The notes under the pieces were generated by a model. The model saw only the letters and a program-made list of their open reading frames with translations, searched no databases and had not been told where the DNA came from. The position numbers were made by a program, and so were the translations under genes. Shown in pieces: positions 48,586 through 57,012 of a stretch of 64,000 nt of DNA (within the stretch, counting starts at the first letter, position 1; each line of letters starts with the position of its first letter). Origin of the DNA: Oscillospiraceae bacterium (GTDB lineage Bacteria > Bacillota > Clostridia > Oscillospirales > Oscillospiraceae); contig JAHHRY010000004.1 in NCBI GenBank assembly GCA_020025535.1, positions 1-64,000 on the forward strand, in the 5' to 3' direction.

Positions 48586-51500
48586 TTACTCGTTGGTAGA
48601 TTCTGTGTCGGAATCGGTTTTTGCTTCAGGGGTCACTTCCGTGGTTTTCTCTGCCTCTTCAGCATTTTCTGCTTCCTCGGTGGTTGCTGCTTCTTCAGCA
48701 GCGGGTGCTTCCTCGGCTTTTGCTTCAGCAGTCTTCTGCTTCTTATTCAGCAGAACAACTGCAGCTGCACCGCCGGCGACTGCCACTACACATACAATTA
48801 CAATGGTTACGATCATTGCGGTGTTGGTGGACTTGGTTTCGTCTTCGGGCTTTTCTTCGGGCGGCATCAGTGCCTTGATTCTCTGCTCTGCAGTAATCAG
48901 CTTGTCATAGTTGGTTACCAGTGCCTGCTGCTCAACGGTAGCAATCTTGTTGTATGCAGCACGGGCTGCAGCAACAATGGACTGATGCTCAAGATCGACA
49001 CGCTCAGGGATTGCATTGATGGCAGCGATTGCAGCCAAGGTTACATCATCAGCCGCAGTGGGGCCTTCCACACGCAGGTCAAAGTACTGATTGAACATAT
49101 AGCCCTCATAGTTCTGACCGTTTACAGGTTTAACCATCATGAGCTTATTTTCCACATAGCCAACATAGTTAACGAAGTTGGCTCCGTAGAATACGTTGCT
49201 GTAGTTTCCGCCGGTGGCGTTCCACATATAGTAGGGAATCAATCCGATACCCTCGAGGGAAATTTCATTGCCATGCTCATCCACATAGGATCCATACTCA
49301 CCAGAACCGGGGATATGCTGCAGGGAATCATAGTAAGCCTTGTCGTATTCTTCTTCCAGGATAGGTGCGTCGTAGCTCTTGAAGACAACCGTCTTCAGCT
49401 TCTCGCAATTGAAGAATGCCTTATGACCCAGAGAAGCAACGGTGTGAGGCAGAGTCACCATCTGTGCATCGCTGCCGGCAAATGCCATAGCGGTGATTCT
49501 CACGGTGCCGTCTGCAATCTGCACGTTCTCGTGCTGGGTGCCGGCGTAGACGATCAGCTCAAGGCCGCCATTGGGAACCTTGCAGTACAGAGATCCGTCA
49601 ATAACAAGGACATTGTCGTTAATGTCGTAGGTGTAAACCATGGTCTCATAATCGACACCATTGAAATTCTGAACCTCGACCTTGCCGAAGGGCTTGATTT
49701 CACAGAAAGCGAAGGGGTTGTCACCAATGGTCGTCAGGTTCTCGCCCAGCTTTACAGTGAAGGGAGTCTTGACATCCTTAACAAATGCATGGTCACCGAT
49801 TGTAACAGCACCGGTCAGATCCGCATTTACAATGGCGGTATAAGCAAAGGCATACTCGCCGATGTTCTGTGCGAACTCCAGGTTGTTAACGGTTGCCAGC
49901 TTGCCGCAGTAAGCGAATGCGCCTTCATCCAAATTGGTAGCGGAAGCATTCAGAGTCAGGACGGTCATGGTGGGCACGTTGACGAATGCATACTTACCGA
50001 CATTGGCTGCGCTGGACAGGTCAACATCCTTCAGAACCGTCTCCATGAAGGCGTAGTCACCAACGGTGACAACCTTGGACAGGTTAATGTTTTCCAGGAG
50101 AGCGCAGTTTGCAAATGCATACTCGGGAATCTCGGAAACACTCTCGCCCAGGACAACGTCCTTCAGGTAGCGTGCGTTGGAGAAGGCATAAGCGCCGACG
50201 CTGTTAGCGGAGGACAGGTCTACCTTTTCCAGCTTGGGAGCGAAGTAGCTCATCATATACTTTCTGTCCTTGTCGACAGCGGGAACCGTCATGTCGAGGT
50301 CCTGGCAGATGTAGTAAACATCGCCGGAGAAAGCATACTCACCAACGGACAGTGCCTTGGAAAGATCAATCTTCTTCAGGCTGCTGGTGCCGTAGAATGC
50401 CATCTTACCGATCTGAGCACCTTCACCCAGAGTGACAGACTCCAGAGAAGCGTTGCTTGTGAATGCATTCTCACCGATTACGGCATTGTTGCCGATGGTC
50501 AGATTCTTCAGAGCGGTAGCAAAATCGTAATAGTAGAACTTCTTGCCGTTTTCAGTGTAGTTCTTAACGGTGAAGGTCTTATCCTTGTCCTGGAAGAAAG
50601 CGTAGTCACCGATCACAACATCATTGCCGATGACAACAGTCTCCAGATTGGGGCATTCACTGAACACGCCCTCAGCAATGGTCATGCCATCAGGAATTCT
50701 GACAGAAACCAGACCGGAACGCAGGAATGCGTACTTGCCGATCTCAGTCTTCGTGTTAAATCTGGGCATTTCCTTGATAGCGGTTTCGCTGAATGCATAC
50801 TCACCGATCACGTTCAGTTCACCCAGCTTGACATTGGCCAGTCTCTCACAGGATGCGAAGCCATAAGCTTCAACCTTGTTGACGTTTTCCAGAACAACAG
50901 AGTTGATCTTGGAGTTATGAGAGAAAGCGCCTCTGCCGATGACGGTAACGTTGGCATTATCAATGTCGGCAACAGTGTACTCGCCTCTCTTGCTGGGAGT
51001 AACAGCAATCAGAGTGGAGCCGTCAGCAGAAATGACATAAGGAGCATTCTGAACCTTGAAAGCGGTGTTGCCGTCGGCAACATTGTAAGTGGTGATTGCG
51101 GTGTCTCTGAAGGCATACTCGTTAATTGCAGTGACATCCTTACCAATGGTGATATCGGCCAGGGCCCTACACTTGTAGAACATACCTGCAGGGATAACGG
51201 AAGTGTTCACTTCGAAGGAAGTCAGAGACTCACAGCCGGTGAATGCGTAAGGACCGTACTTAACTCTCTCAGCGGTAACCTTGACGTCGGCCAGCTTGGA
51301 GCAGCCTGCGAATGCGTAAGCACCGATGGACTGCAGGGTCTCGGGCAGGTGGATGCCAGTCATATTGGCGTTGCCTGCGAATGCATAGTCACCAATAACG
51401 TAAGCAAAGGGCAGATCCAGAGTTCCGCGGAGATCACAGCCCTCGAATGCGCTCTTGCTGATGATCTTTATGTTGTTCTCGCCGCTGAAAGTAATCTTCT

Positions 51501-54500
51501 GGAGCTTACCACACTGGAAGAATGCACCGTATTCAATGGATTCCAGAGTGGAGGGCAGCACAACTTCTTCCAGAGCAGTCAGATTTGCGAATGCATAGCT
51601 GCCGATCTTCTTGATACCCTCAGGAATGATGACCTTGGTAATGGTGTCATCACCGATGAACCACTGCTTGGACAAGGTGGTGTCATCGAACTCATATTCC
51701 TCAGGAGTCTTATCGACGTAGTCGAAGTTGGAGAAGGCAAAGCCACCGATTTCGTTCAGGCCCCTATCACCGGGGATCATAACGGTACCGCCATTGCCGA
51801 AGTAATGCAGCAGAATGGGGCCCGTGGCGACATAGGGATCCTTGACTTCAACAGTTACAGACTGAGAGTAGAAGGTACTCTTGCCATCCATCAGGACCTT
51901 GATGGTAATGGAAGCGTTGCCCTCGGCTACTGCAATCACTTCGCCTTTCTCAGTAACCTTAACAATCTTCTCGTTGCTGGATTCAAATACAACCTGAGTT
52001 GCCTCCGGGAAGAATGCTTCCAGTTTGTAGTTCAGCTGTACAGATTCGGAAGGATACATAGACAGGAAGTAGTTGCCTTCAAAGAAGCGAACGGCTCCGG
52101 TGTCACCCAGTTCCTTATCGACGCCGGACAGCTGGTAATAAGCCTTTGTGGTGGTGTAACCAACCAGCTGGAACTCATCCGCAACAGGCTTATCATATCT
52201 GACAAAGCCTTCATCCTCGGGTCCCAGAACATTTACCTTAAAGGTGGTAAACTTATTGGTTTCCGGATCGCGAACCTTAATGGTTGCGGAGCCGGGAGCC
52301 AGAGCAAGCAGCTTGTTGTTAACTACGCGGACAACGCTGGGAGAAGAAGAGGAGTACTCCAGCAGTTCTGCCCACTCGGTGGAGGGGTAGACCATGGGAG
52401 CCATGGAATAAACTTCGTTGGGGCTCATGGTCATGCCGTCCTGAAGACCTTCGAAGTAGAAGTCGACATAGTCATCAGGCATACCGATTTCGTAGGTAGC
52501 GTAGTTCAGAGCATAGTCATAGCAAGTCAGAACAAAGGAGTTCTTATTATAGGAGTTGTTCTTGATTTCGTTGATGAAGTCGGTCAGTTCGTAAGTTACG
52601 TAGGTAGTGCTGTCGCACTTGGAGTAGATGGGGGTCATGTAGTGTTCCAGGTTCTTCATCTGGACATTGCCCTCATCATCCTCGGTAACGTAACCCAGCT
52701 GAGCAGCCATTGCAAAGTGGTTGTCGTAGACAGCAGCCTTTGCGTACAGACGGTTCTTCTTCAGCGTCTTGTCGTACTCGTAGTAGAACTCGACATCCTC
52801 AACAACAGGAGCCTGGAAGTCGATCACCAGGGGGAACTCGAAGGTGTTCTTCTCGTTGGTCTGCAGACCGCCGTCGCCGTAGTCCACATAGCCAACCAGC
52901 TTAACAGTGTATCTGGAGTTGTTCTTCAGGTTGTAGTCCATGGTGTCGAAGTCGATTTCCACGTTGGCAGGACGGATCGTGGGAGAGCCGTCGCTGTAAG
53001 ACTTACGAACATCATCGTCTACGCACTGGTAGATGACTTCGCCGGTGGCATCATCTGTAATGGAAATCTCGACCTTGGCTGCGTTACGGAGAAGACCTGC
53101 CCAGACAAACTTCAGGGAGTGAACTGTGCCGTCCTGGTTGGACAGAGCAACGTAATCTCTGTTAGCAGAAATGACCATGTCATCGGGATCCTGCATGAAG
53201 TAGTAGGAACCCAGGTAGCTGACGAAGTCACCCTGAATGCCGCCGACAGGACGGGTGGAGAATGCGTCGGGCAGAACCTTGTCTTCAGGAGCCAGAGACT
53301 CATCACGCTCGTCAGCGTCGGTTTCGAAGTAGTCGCGGTCGAACAGAGGAGCCTTATTCCAGTCACCATAGAAAGCCAGATAAGGAACGCTCATGTTGAT
53401 CGAGGTGCCGGCGGTAGCGGTCAGCTTAATGAAGCCTTCCACATACATACCGTTCTTGAAGGACTCGTTCATGAACTGCTTGTCGGCATCGCTCAGGGTA
53501 ATCTTAACGGTTACTTTTGCATCCTGACCTGCAGCAACGGTCACGTTCTTGCCGTTCAGAGTGCCATTGGTAACGGAAACAACTTCCAGAACAGCACCCT
53601 CCAGCACGCGGCCGGATTCCGTAACGGTGGTGTTGCCAGTGCTGGTCAGGATATCGCTGACGCCTTCAGTCATGACGATTGCGCTGATATCATAAGAAAG
53701 GCTTGCATCGCCAAAGTTCTCAACGTTGAAGGACATTTCATAGACGCCGGTCTTATCGGGATCGTCGCCCAGCTCCAGCTTTGTCTTGCCCATGATCTTG
53801 CCATCTGTATCATAGGTGGAGATGACAGCATTGGAGTTGACGCAATTTGCCAGGTTAACCAGACCAGCACCCTGCTTTCTGACAGCGTAGGGCAGGCCAT
53901 TCTGGTTGATAACAATATCTGCAGTGGACATCATCAGACGGTTGACCATTGCATTGACTTCCTGATTGTTGTCTGCGATTTCAGGGAAGTTCTCCACAAC
54001 GTACTGGCGCAGCAGCAGCGTGACACCGGCAACGTTGGGGCAAGCCATGGAAGTACCGGAGATACGGTCGTAGGAACCGCCGGTAACAGAGGAAAGGATG
54101 TTGCCGCCATGTGCAGTAATTTCAGGTTTGATGCCCAGGCTGGGAGTGGGGCCCCAGGAGGAGAAGTCGGACATGAAAGGACCGGAGGCCTGCTCCACAG
54201 AAAGCTTCAGCTTTCCGTTACCTGCAGCAGCCAGTGCCTCGCCGTCTTCCTGAGAGATGGAGCAGGTTGCGAGTGTTGCATCTGCCACGTTCATCTTGAT
54301 GTCGCCGGATACATTATTATATATAATGATACCGGCTGCACCGGCGTTCTGTGCAATGATGGACTTTTCTTCGAAGGTGTTGGCACCACGGCGGACCAGA
54401 ACGATCTTGCCCTTGACATCCAGACCGGTGTAGTCAGCGGAACGGCCGACGCCGGGGATGACTACGTAGTCCATTTCCTTGGAGGTCTCATCACCAAGCA

Positions 54501-55866
54501 GAGTCTTCACAAAGTTATTCTCCAGCATGGAGGAGTTGTGAGTCTCATTGAAGTAGATGATGTTCTCGCCGTGCAGAACGTAAGGAGTCTTAGCGCCGTT
54601 GATGGAAGCAACGGACAGTGCGGAATCGTAGGTTCCGGGAGAACCGACGGTAGCGGTATCAGGGTTGCTGGTCAGGCCCAGGTTACCGTTGGCAGTGGAG
54701 CCGAAAGCGGAGCTGTAGCTGTTGGAAGCTGCGACCACCAGGCTGATGCCTGCTTCGCGGATCTTGTCGTACACGCCGTTGATCTTTTCCTCATCGGAGG
54801 GGCGGCCGAATCCGCAGGAAGTACCCAGGGACATATTGATAACGTCAACGCCCAGGACGACGCAGTCTTCCAGAGCGGAGAGGATCCATGCACTGCGGGC
54901 GGTGTCCACAATGTCGGAGAAGACCTTCATGGAGACCAGCTGTGCATTGGGAGCAACACCGGTGATGGTGTCGTCCTTACCAACAATAATACCGGAAACG
55001 TGAGTACCGTGACTGTTGTGCGTGGAGTAGGGGTCGGAGTCGTTGTCGGCGTAGTCAAAGCCGAAAGGAATCTTCTCACTGATGTAGACATCATCAGCAG
55101 CCAGGCCGTGGAACAGGTTGCTTGCAACAGTCTTGTCCAGCAGGGCTGCGACATTGTCATAGGTCAGGCCCAGAGAGCTGGGATGGAAGTTTGCGGTATT
55201 GAATGCGCTGTGTGCATAGTCAACACCGGTATCCAGAACAGCCACGACCATACCGCTGCCGTCGAAGTCAACGTTGGAACTGTTGAAGATACCAGTATCG
55301 TAAACGTTAACATTGTTATCGACCAGCTGAGTAGCGGCTACGTTGTAAACTTCACCGACAATCACATCAGCCTTGTTGCCGACAGACTTGCAGACTTCTT
55401 TAAAGTCGCGGGCCTTGATGACAATTTCAAATCCACTGAGCAAAGTGGTGTAATTTTCACCAGTGGTGTATCTGATTGCCAGCTGATCCAGGGCATCCAG
55501 GATGCCTGCCTTCTCAGTGCCAATTTTTTCTCTGATTTCAGTTGCCTTTTCGCTCTTGAGAGCAAACTCTGCAAAAGACACTTTCTTGTCAGTCTTCTCG
55601 TATTCGTCCAGCAGGGGGACGATATCGAGAGTAACGATAATGGAAATATCATCATCGTCCTTTACGGTTTCAGGCAGCTCAAACATGACAGACTTATCCA
55701 GATAATCGTCAATGTTCACTTTAAGGTCTTCTTGTTTCTCTATATAAGAAGCCTTGAAGTCGGATGCCTGCGCATGCGGGGCTACAACCGCACTGCACAA
55801 TAGCGTTACTGCGATGAGCAGAACAGCCACTCTTTGCAGTACGTTTGTAAGTATGGTTTTGTTCAT
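48586..55866 (-). CDS. Giant membrane-anchored subtilisin-like (S8) protease with leucine-rich repeats
   Basis: 2426 residues, exported by a signal peptide (1-35). The S8 triad is complete: Asp212 ('VAVLDTGVDYAH'), His286 ('NSHGTHVSG') and Ser606 ('GTSMACPNVAG'); a PA insert lies at ~430-560 and a C5a-peptidase-like Fn3 region follows. Two Big-2-like domains (~1180-1400) precede some 25-30 BspA-type LRR_5 repeats (~1430-2250), then a helical segment, one membrane helix (~2345-2367) and an acidic Glu/Ala-rich tail. No LPxTG is present, so it stays in the membrane. It probably digests host or dietary protein; the adjacent opp genes would import the peptides. Confidence 0.92.
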   Translation of the reverse strand: MNKTILTNVLQRVAVLLIAVTLLCSAVVAPHAQASDFKASYIEKQEDLKVNIDDYLDKSVMFELPETVKDDDDISIIVTLDIVPLLDEYEKTDKKVSFAEFALKSEKATEIREKIGTEKAGILDALDQLAIRYTTGENYTTLLSGFEIVIKARDFKEVCKSVGNKADVIVGEVYNVAATQLVDNNVNVYDTGIFNSSNVDFDGSGMVVAVLDTGVDYAHSAFNTANFHPSSLGLTYDNVAALLDKTVASNLFHGLAADDVYISEKIPFGFDYADNDSDPYSTHNSHGTHVSGIIVGKDDTITGVAPNAQLVSMKVFSDIVDTARSAWILSALEDCVVLGVDVINMSLGTSCGFGRPSDEEKINGVYDKIREAGISLVVAASNSYSSAFGSTANGNLGLTSNPDTATVGSPGTYDSALSVASINGAKTPYVLHGENIIYFNETHNSSMLENNFVKTLLGDETSKEMDYVVIPGVGRSADYTGLDVKGKIVLVRRGANTFEEKSIIAQNAGAAGIIIYNNVSGDIKMNVADATLATCSISQEDGEALAAAGNGKLKLSVEQASGPFMSDFSSWGPTPSLGIKPEITAHGGNILSSVTGGSYDRISGTSMACPNVAGVTLLLRQYVVENFPEIADNNQEVNAMVNRLMMSTADIVINQNGLPYAVRKQGAGLVNLANCVNSNAVISTYDTDGKIMGKTKLELGDDPDKTGVYEMSFNVENFGDASLSYDISAIVMTEGVSDILTSTGNTTVTESGRVLEGAVLEVVSVTNGTLNGKNVTVAAGQDAKVTVKITLSDADKQFMNESFKNGMYVEGFIKLTATAGTSINMSVPYLAFYGDWNKAPLFDRDYFETDADERDESLAPEDKVLPDAFSTRPVGGIQGDFVSYLGSYYFMQDPDDMVISANRDYVALSNQDGTVHSLKFVWAGLLRNAAKVEISITDDATGEVIYQCVDDDVRKSYSDGSPTIRPANVEIDFDTMDYNLKNNSRYTVKLVGYVDYGDGGLQTNEKNTFEFPLVIDFQAPVVEDVEFYYEYDKTLKKNRLYAKAAVYDNHFAMAAQLGYVTEDDEGNVQMKNLEHYMTPIYSKCDSTTYVTYELTDFINEIKNNSYNKNSFVLTCYDYALNYATYEIGMPDDYVDFYFEGLQDGMTMSPNEVYSMAPMVYPSTEWAELLEYSSSSPSVVRVVNNKLLALAPGSATIKVRDPETNKFTTFKVNVLGPEDEGFVRYDKPVADEFQLVGYTTTKAYYQLSGVDKELGDTGAVRFFEGNYFLSMYPSESVQLNYKLEAFFPEATQVVFESSNEKIVKVTEKGEVIAVAEGNASITIKVLMDGKSTFYSQSVTVEVKDPYVATGPILLHYFGNGGTVMIPGDRGLNEIGGFAFSNFDYVDKTPEEYEFDDTTLSKQWFIGDDTITKVIIPEGIKKIGSYAFANLTALEEVVLPSTLESIEYGAFFQCGKLQKITFSGENNIKIISKSAFEGCDLRGTLDLPFAYVIGDYAFAGNANMTGIHLPETLQSIGAYAFAGCSKLADVKVTAERVKYGPYAFTGCESLTSFEVNTSVIPAGMFYKCRALADITIGKDVTAINEYAFRDTAITTYNVADGNTAFKVQNAPYVISADGSTLIAVTPSKRGEYTVADIDNANVTVIGRGAFSHNSKINSVVLENVNKVEAYGFASCERLANVKLGELNVIGEYAFSETAIKEMPRFNTKTEIGKYAFLRSGLVSVRIPDGMTIAEGVFSECPNLETVVIGNDVVIGDYAFFQDKDKTFTVKNYTENGKKFYYYDFATALKNLTIGNNAVIGENAFTSNASLESVTLGEGAQIGKMAFYGTSSLKKIDLSKALSVGEYAFSGDVYYICQDLDMTVPAVDKDRKYMMSYFAPKLEKVDLSSANSVGAYAFSNARYLKDVVLGESVSEIPEYAFANCALLENINLSKVVTVGDYAFMETVLKDVDLSSAANVGKYAFVNVPTMTVLTLNASATNLDEGAFAYCGKLATVNNLEFAQNIGEYAFAYTAIVNADLTGAVTIGDHAFVKDVKTPFTVKLGENLTTIGDNPFAFCEIKPFGKVEVQNFNGVDYETMVYTYDINDNVLVIDGSLYCKVPNGGLELIVYAGTQHENVQIADGTVRITAMAFAGSDAQMVTLPHTVASLGHKAFFNCEKLKTVVFKSYDAPILEEEYDKAYYDSLQHIPGSGEYGSYVDEHGNEISLEGIGLIPYYMWNATGGNYSNVFYGANFVNYVGYVENKLMMVKPVNGQNYEGYMFNQYFDLRVEGPTAADDVTLAAIAAINAIPERVDLEHQSIVAAARAAYNKIATVEQQALVTNYDKLITAEQRIKALMPPEEKPEDETKSTNTAMIVTIVIVCVVAVAGGAAAVVLLNKKQKTAEAKAEEAPAAEEAATTEEAENAEEAEKTTEVTPEAKTDSDTESTNE

Positions 55867-56150
55867 CTGTTACTTCGCCTTTCTCTTTTGATTTTCTGCA
55901 TAGCAGATAAGCTTTTACACTCACCAACCTATTTTACTGCATAATGACCCCAATTGCAAGTTCTTTTATCTGAGCATTATGAAAAAATCCATACAGAAAC
56001 TTTGTGCATACCGACATATTAGACGCATTTTTGTCATACTCTGTTCATACTTATGCTAGATTTTATGCATATAGCCGTATGCTGCCGGTTATTATGCATT
56101 CTCGCCATAGATGCCCCCGGTTTTTTGTAAAGGCCGCCATTGGATTTGGA
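55867..56150. other. Intergenic region between divergent genes
   Basis: AT-rich DNA holding the protease promoter (55931-55959). Beyond it, to 56150, no frame or RNA is recognised; two TATGC-rich short repeats occur near 56053-56096. Confidence 0.5.
55931..55959 (-). promoter_or_regulatory. Promoter of the protease (and possibly protease-opp) operon
   Basis: TTGCAA (55959-55954), a 17-base spacer and TAAAAT (55936-55931). No equally good promoter was found before the lipoprotein or oppA gene, so all eight genes might be one transcript. Confidence 0.7.
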
Positions 56151-56179
56151 TTTACAACCCTGTCGTAATATGTTATAAT
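56151..56179 (+). promoter_or_regulatory. Promoter of the CXXC/NapH-TlpA operon
   Basis: TTTACA (56151-56156), a 17-base spacer and perfect TATAAT (56174-56179), 36 bases before the start codon. Confidence 0.8.
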
Positions 56180-56215
56180 GATGGACAATCTAAAATTCAT
56201 CAAGGAGGACACGCC

Positions 56216-57007
56216 ATGACCCCTGATAAAATCAAGCGAATACACATGATCTATGGCATTTTGCTGAGCGTCGTAACCGTTATAGCGGGAATTTGTCTCA
56301 TTGTTTCCTGCTACAGCATTTACCACACCGGCATTGTCAACGACACCCAACCTTATAGTCCCGAGATTGTCGCAAGCGCATTTTCCCGTATTGCACTGCC
56401 GGTTTATCTGTGCCTCGCACTGATAGTCGGCGGCTTTATTCTGCATATCGCTCTGCCCCCGCAGAAGAAAAAGCCCGCCGTCGAAAAAAATCAGCAGCTG
56501 ATTCTGGAGCGGCTTTACGCAAAGACCGATCTGAGTCAGTGCGACGAAGCCATGCGCTGCGCCATCGAAAAACAGAAGAAAAATCGCAGATTGCATTCTG
56601 TTATCAGCGCGGTACTGTTGGTTATCGGATGTGTGATTTTTCTGAGCTACGCCTGCAATGGCAATCACTGGCACAACAGCCAGATCAATGCCTCCATGTC
56701 GAAAGCAGTACTCATTCTCTTTGCCTGTCTGACAATTCCCTTCGGCTACAGCGTTTTTACCGCCTACTATCATCGGCGCAGCCTCGGCAAGGAAATCGAA
56801 CTGATGCGTCAGGCCAGTAACGTGGCCGGCCGTAAGCCTGAAAAGGCCGCTCCCAAGGCAAGCAATGCCAGAAAAATTCTCATCGCCCGCTGTGTGTTCC
56901 TGGTGCTGGGCATTGGCATTCTGCTCTTTGGCTATTTCACCGGCGGTATGGCTGACGTCCTTACCAAAGCTATCAATATCTGTACTGAGTGCGTAGGATT
57001 GGGGTGA
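56216..57007 (+). CDS. Membrane protein with C-terminal CD1871A-type CXXC module
   Basis: 263 residues with about five membrane segments. The last ~45 residues ('RCVFLVLGIGILLFGYFTGGMADVLTKAINICTECVGLG') match the whole of the small C. difficile CD1871A-family protein, which normally stands alone beside a ferredoxin-like and a thioredoxin-like gene. Here it is fused to a ~215-residue membrane protein of unknown type. The Cys-x2-Cys may exchange electrons or disulfides with the following protein. The ATG at 56216 has GGAGG; the frame before it overlaps the promoter. Confidence 0.82.
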   Translation: MTPDKIKRIHMIYGILLSVVTVIAGICLIVSCYSIYHTGIVNDTQPYSPEIVASAFSRIALPVYLCLALIVGGFILHIALPPQKKKPAVEKNQQLILERLYAKTDLSQCDEAMRCAIEKQKKNRRLHSVISAVLLVIGCVIFLSYACNGNHWHNSQINASMSKAVLILFACLTIPFGYSVFTAYYHRRSLGKEIELMRQASNVAGRKPEKAAPKASNARKILIARCVFLVLGIGILLFGYFTGGMADVLTKAINICTECVGLG

Positions 57008-57012
57008 TTCAC

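Noticed and set aside
50000..52000. LRR coding repeats as a tandem DNA repeat array
   Set aside because: Similarity is at protein level (~22-23 residue units) and DNA copies have diverged.
48403..55803. A 2466-codon open frame on the plus strand opposite the protease gene
   Set aside because: It is a mirror of the protease's codon pattern; it lacks domains and a ribosome site, while the minus strand has signal peptide, catalytic triad and repeats.
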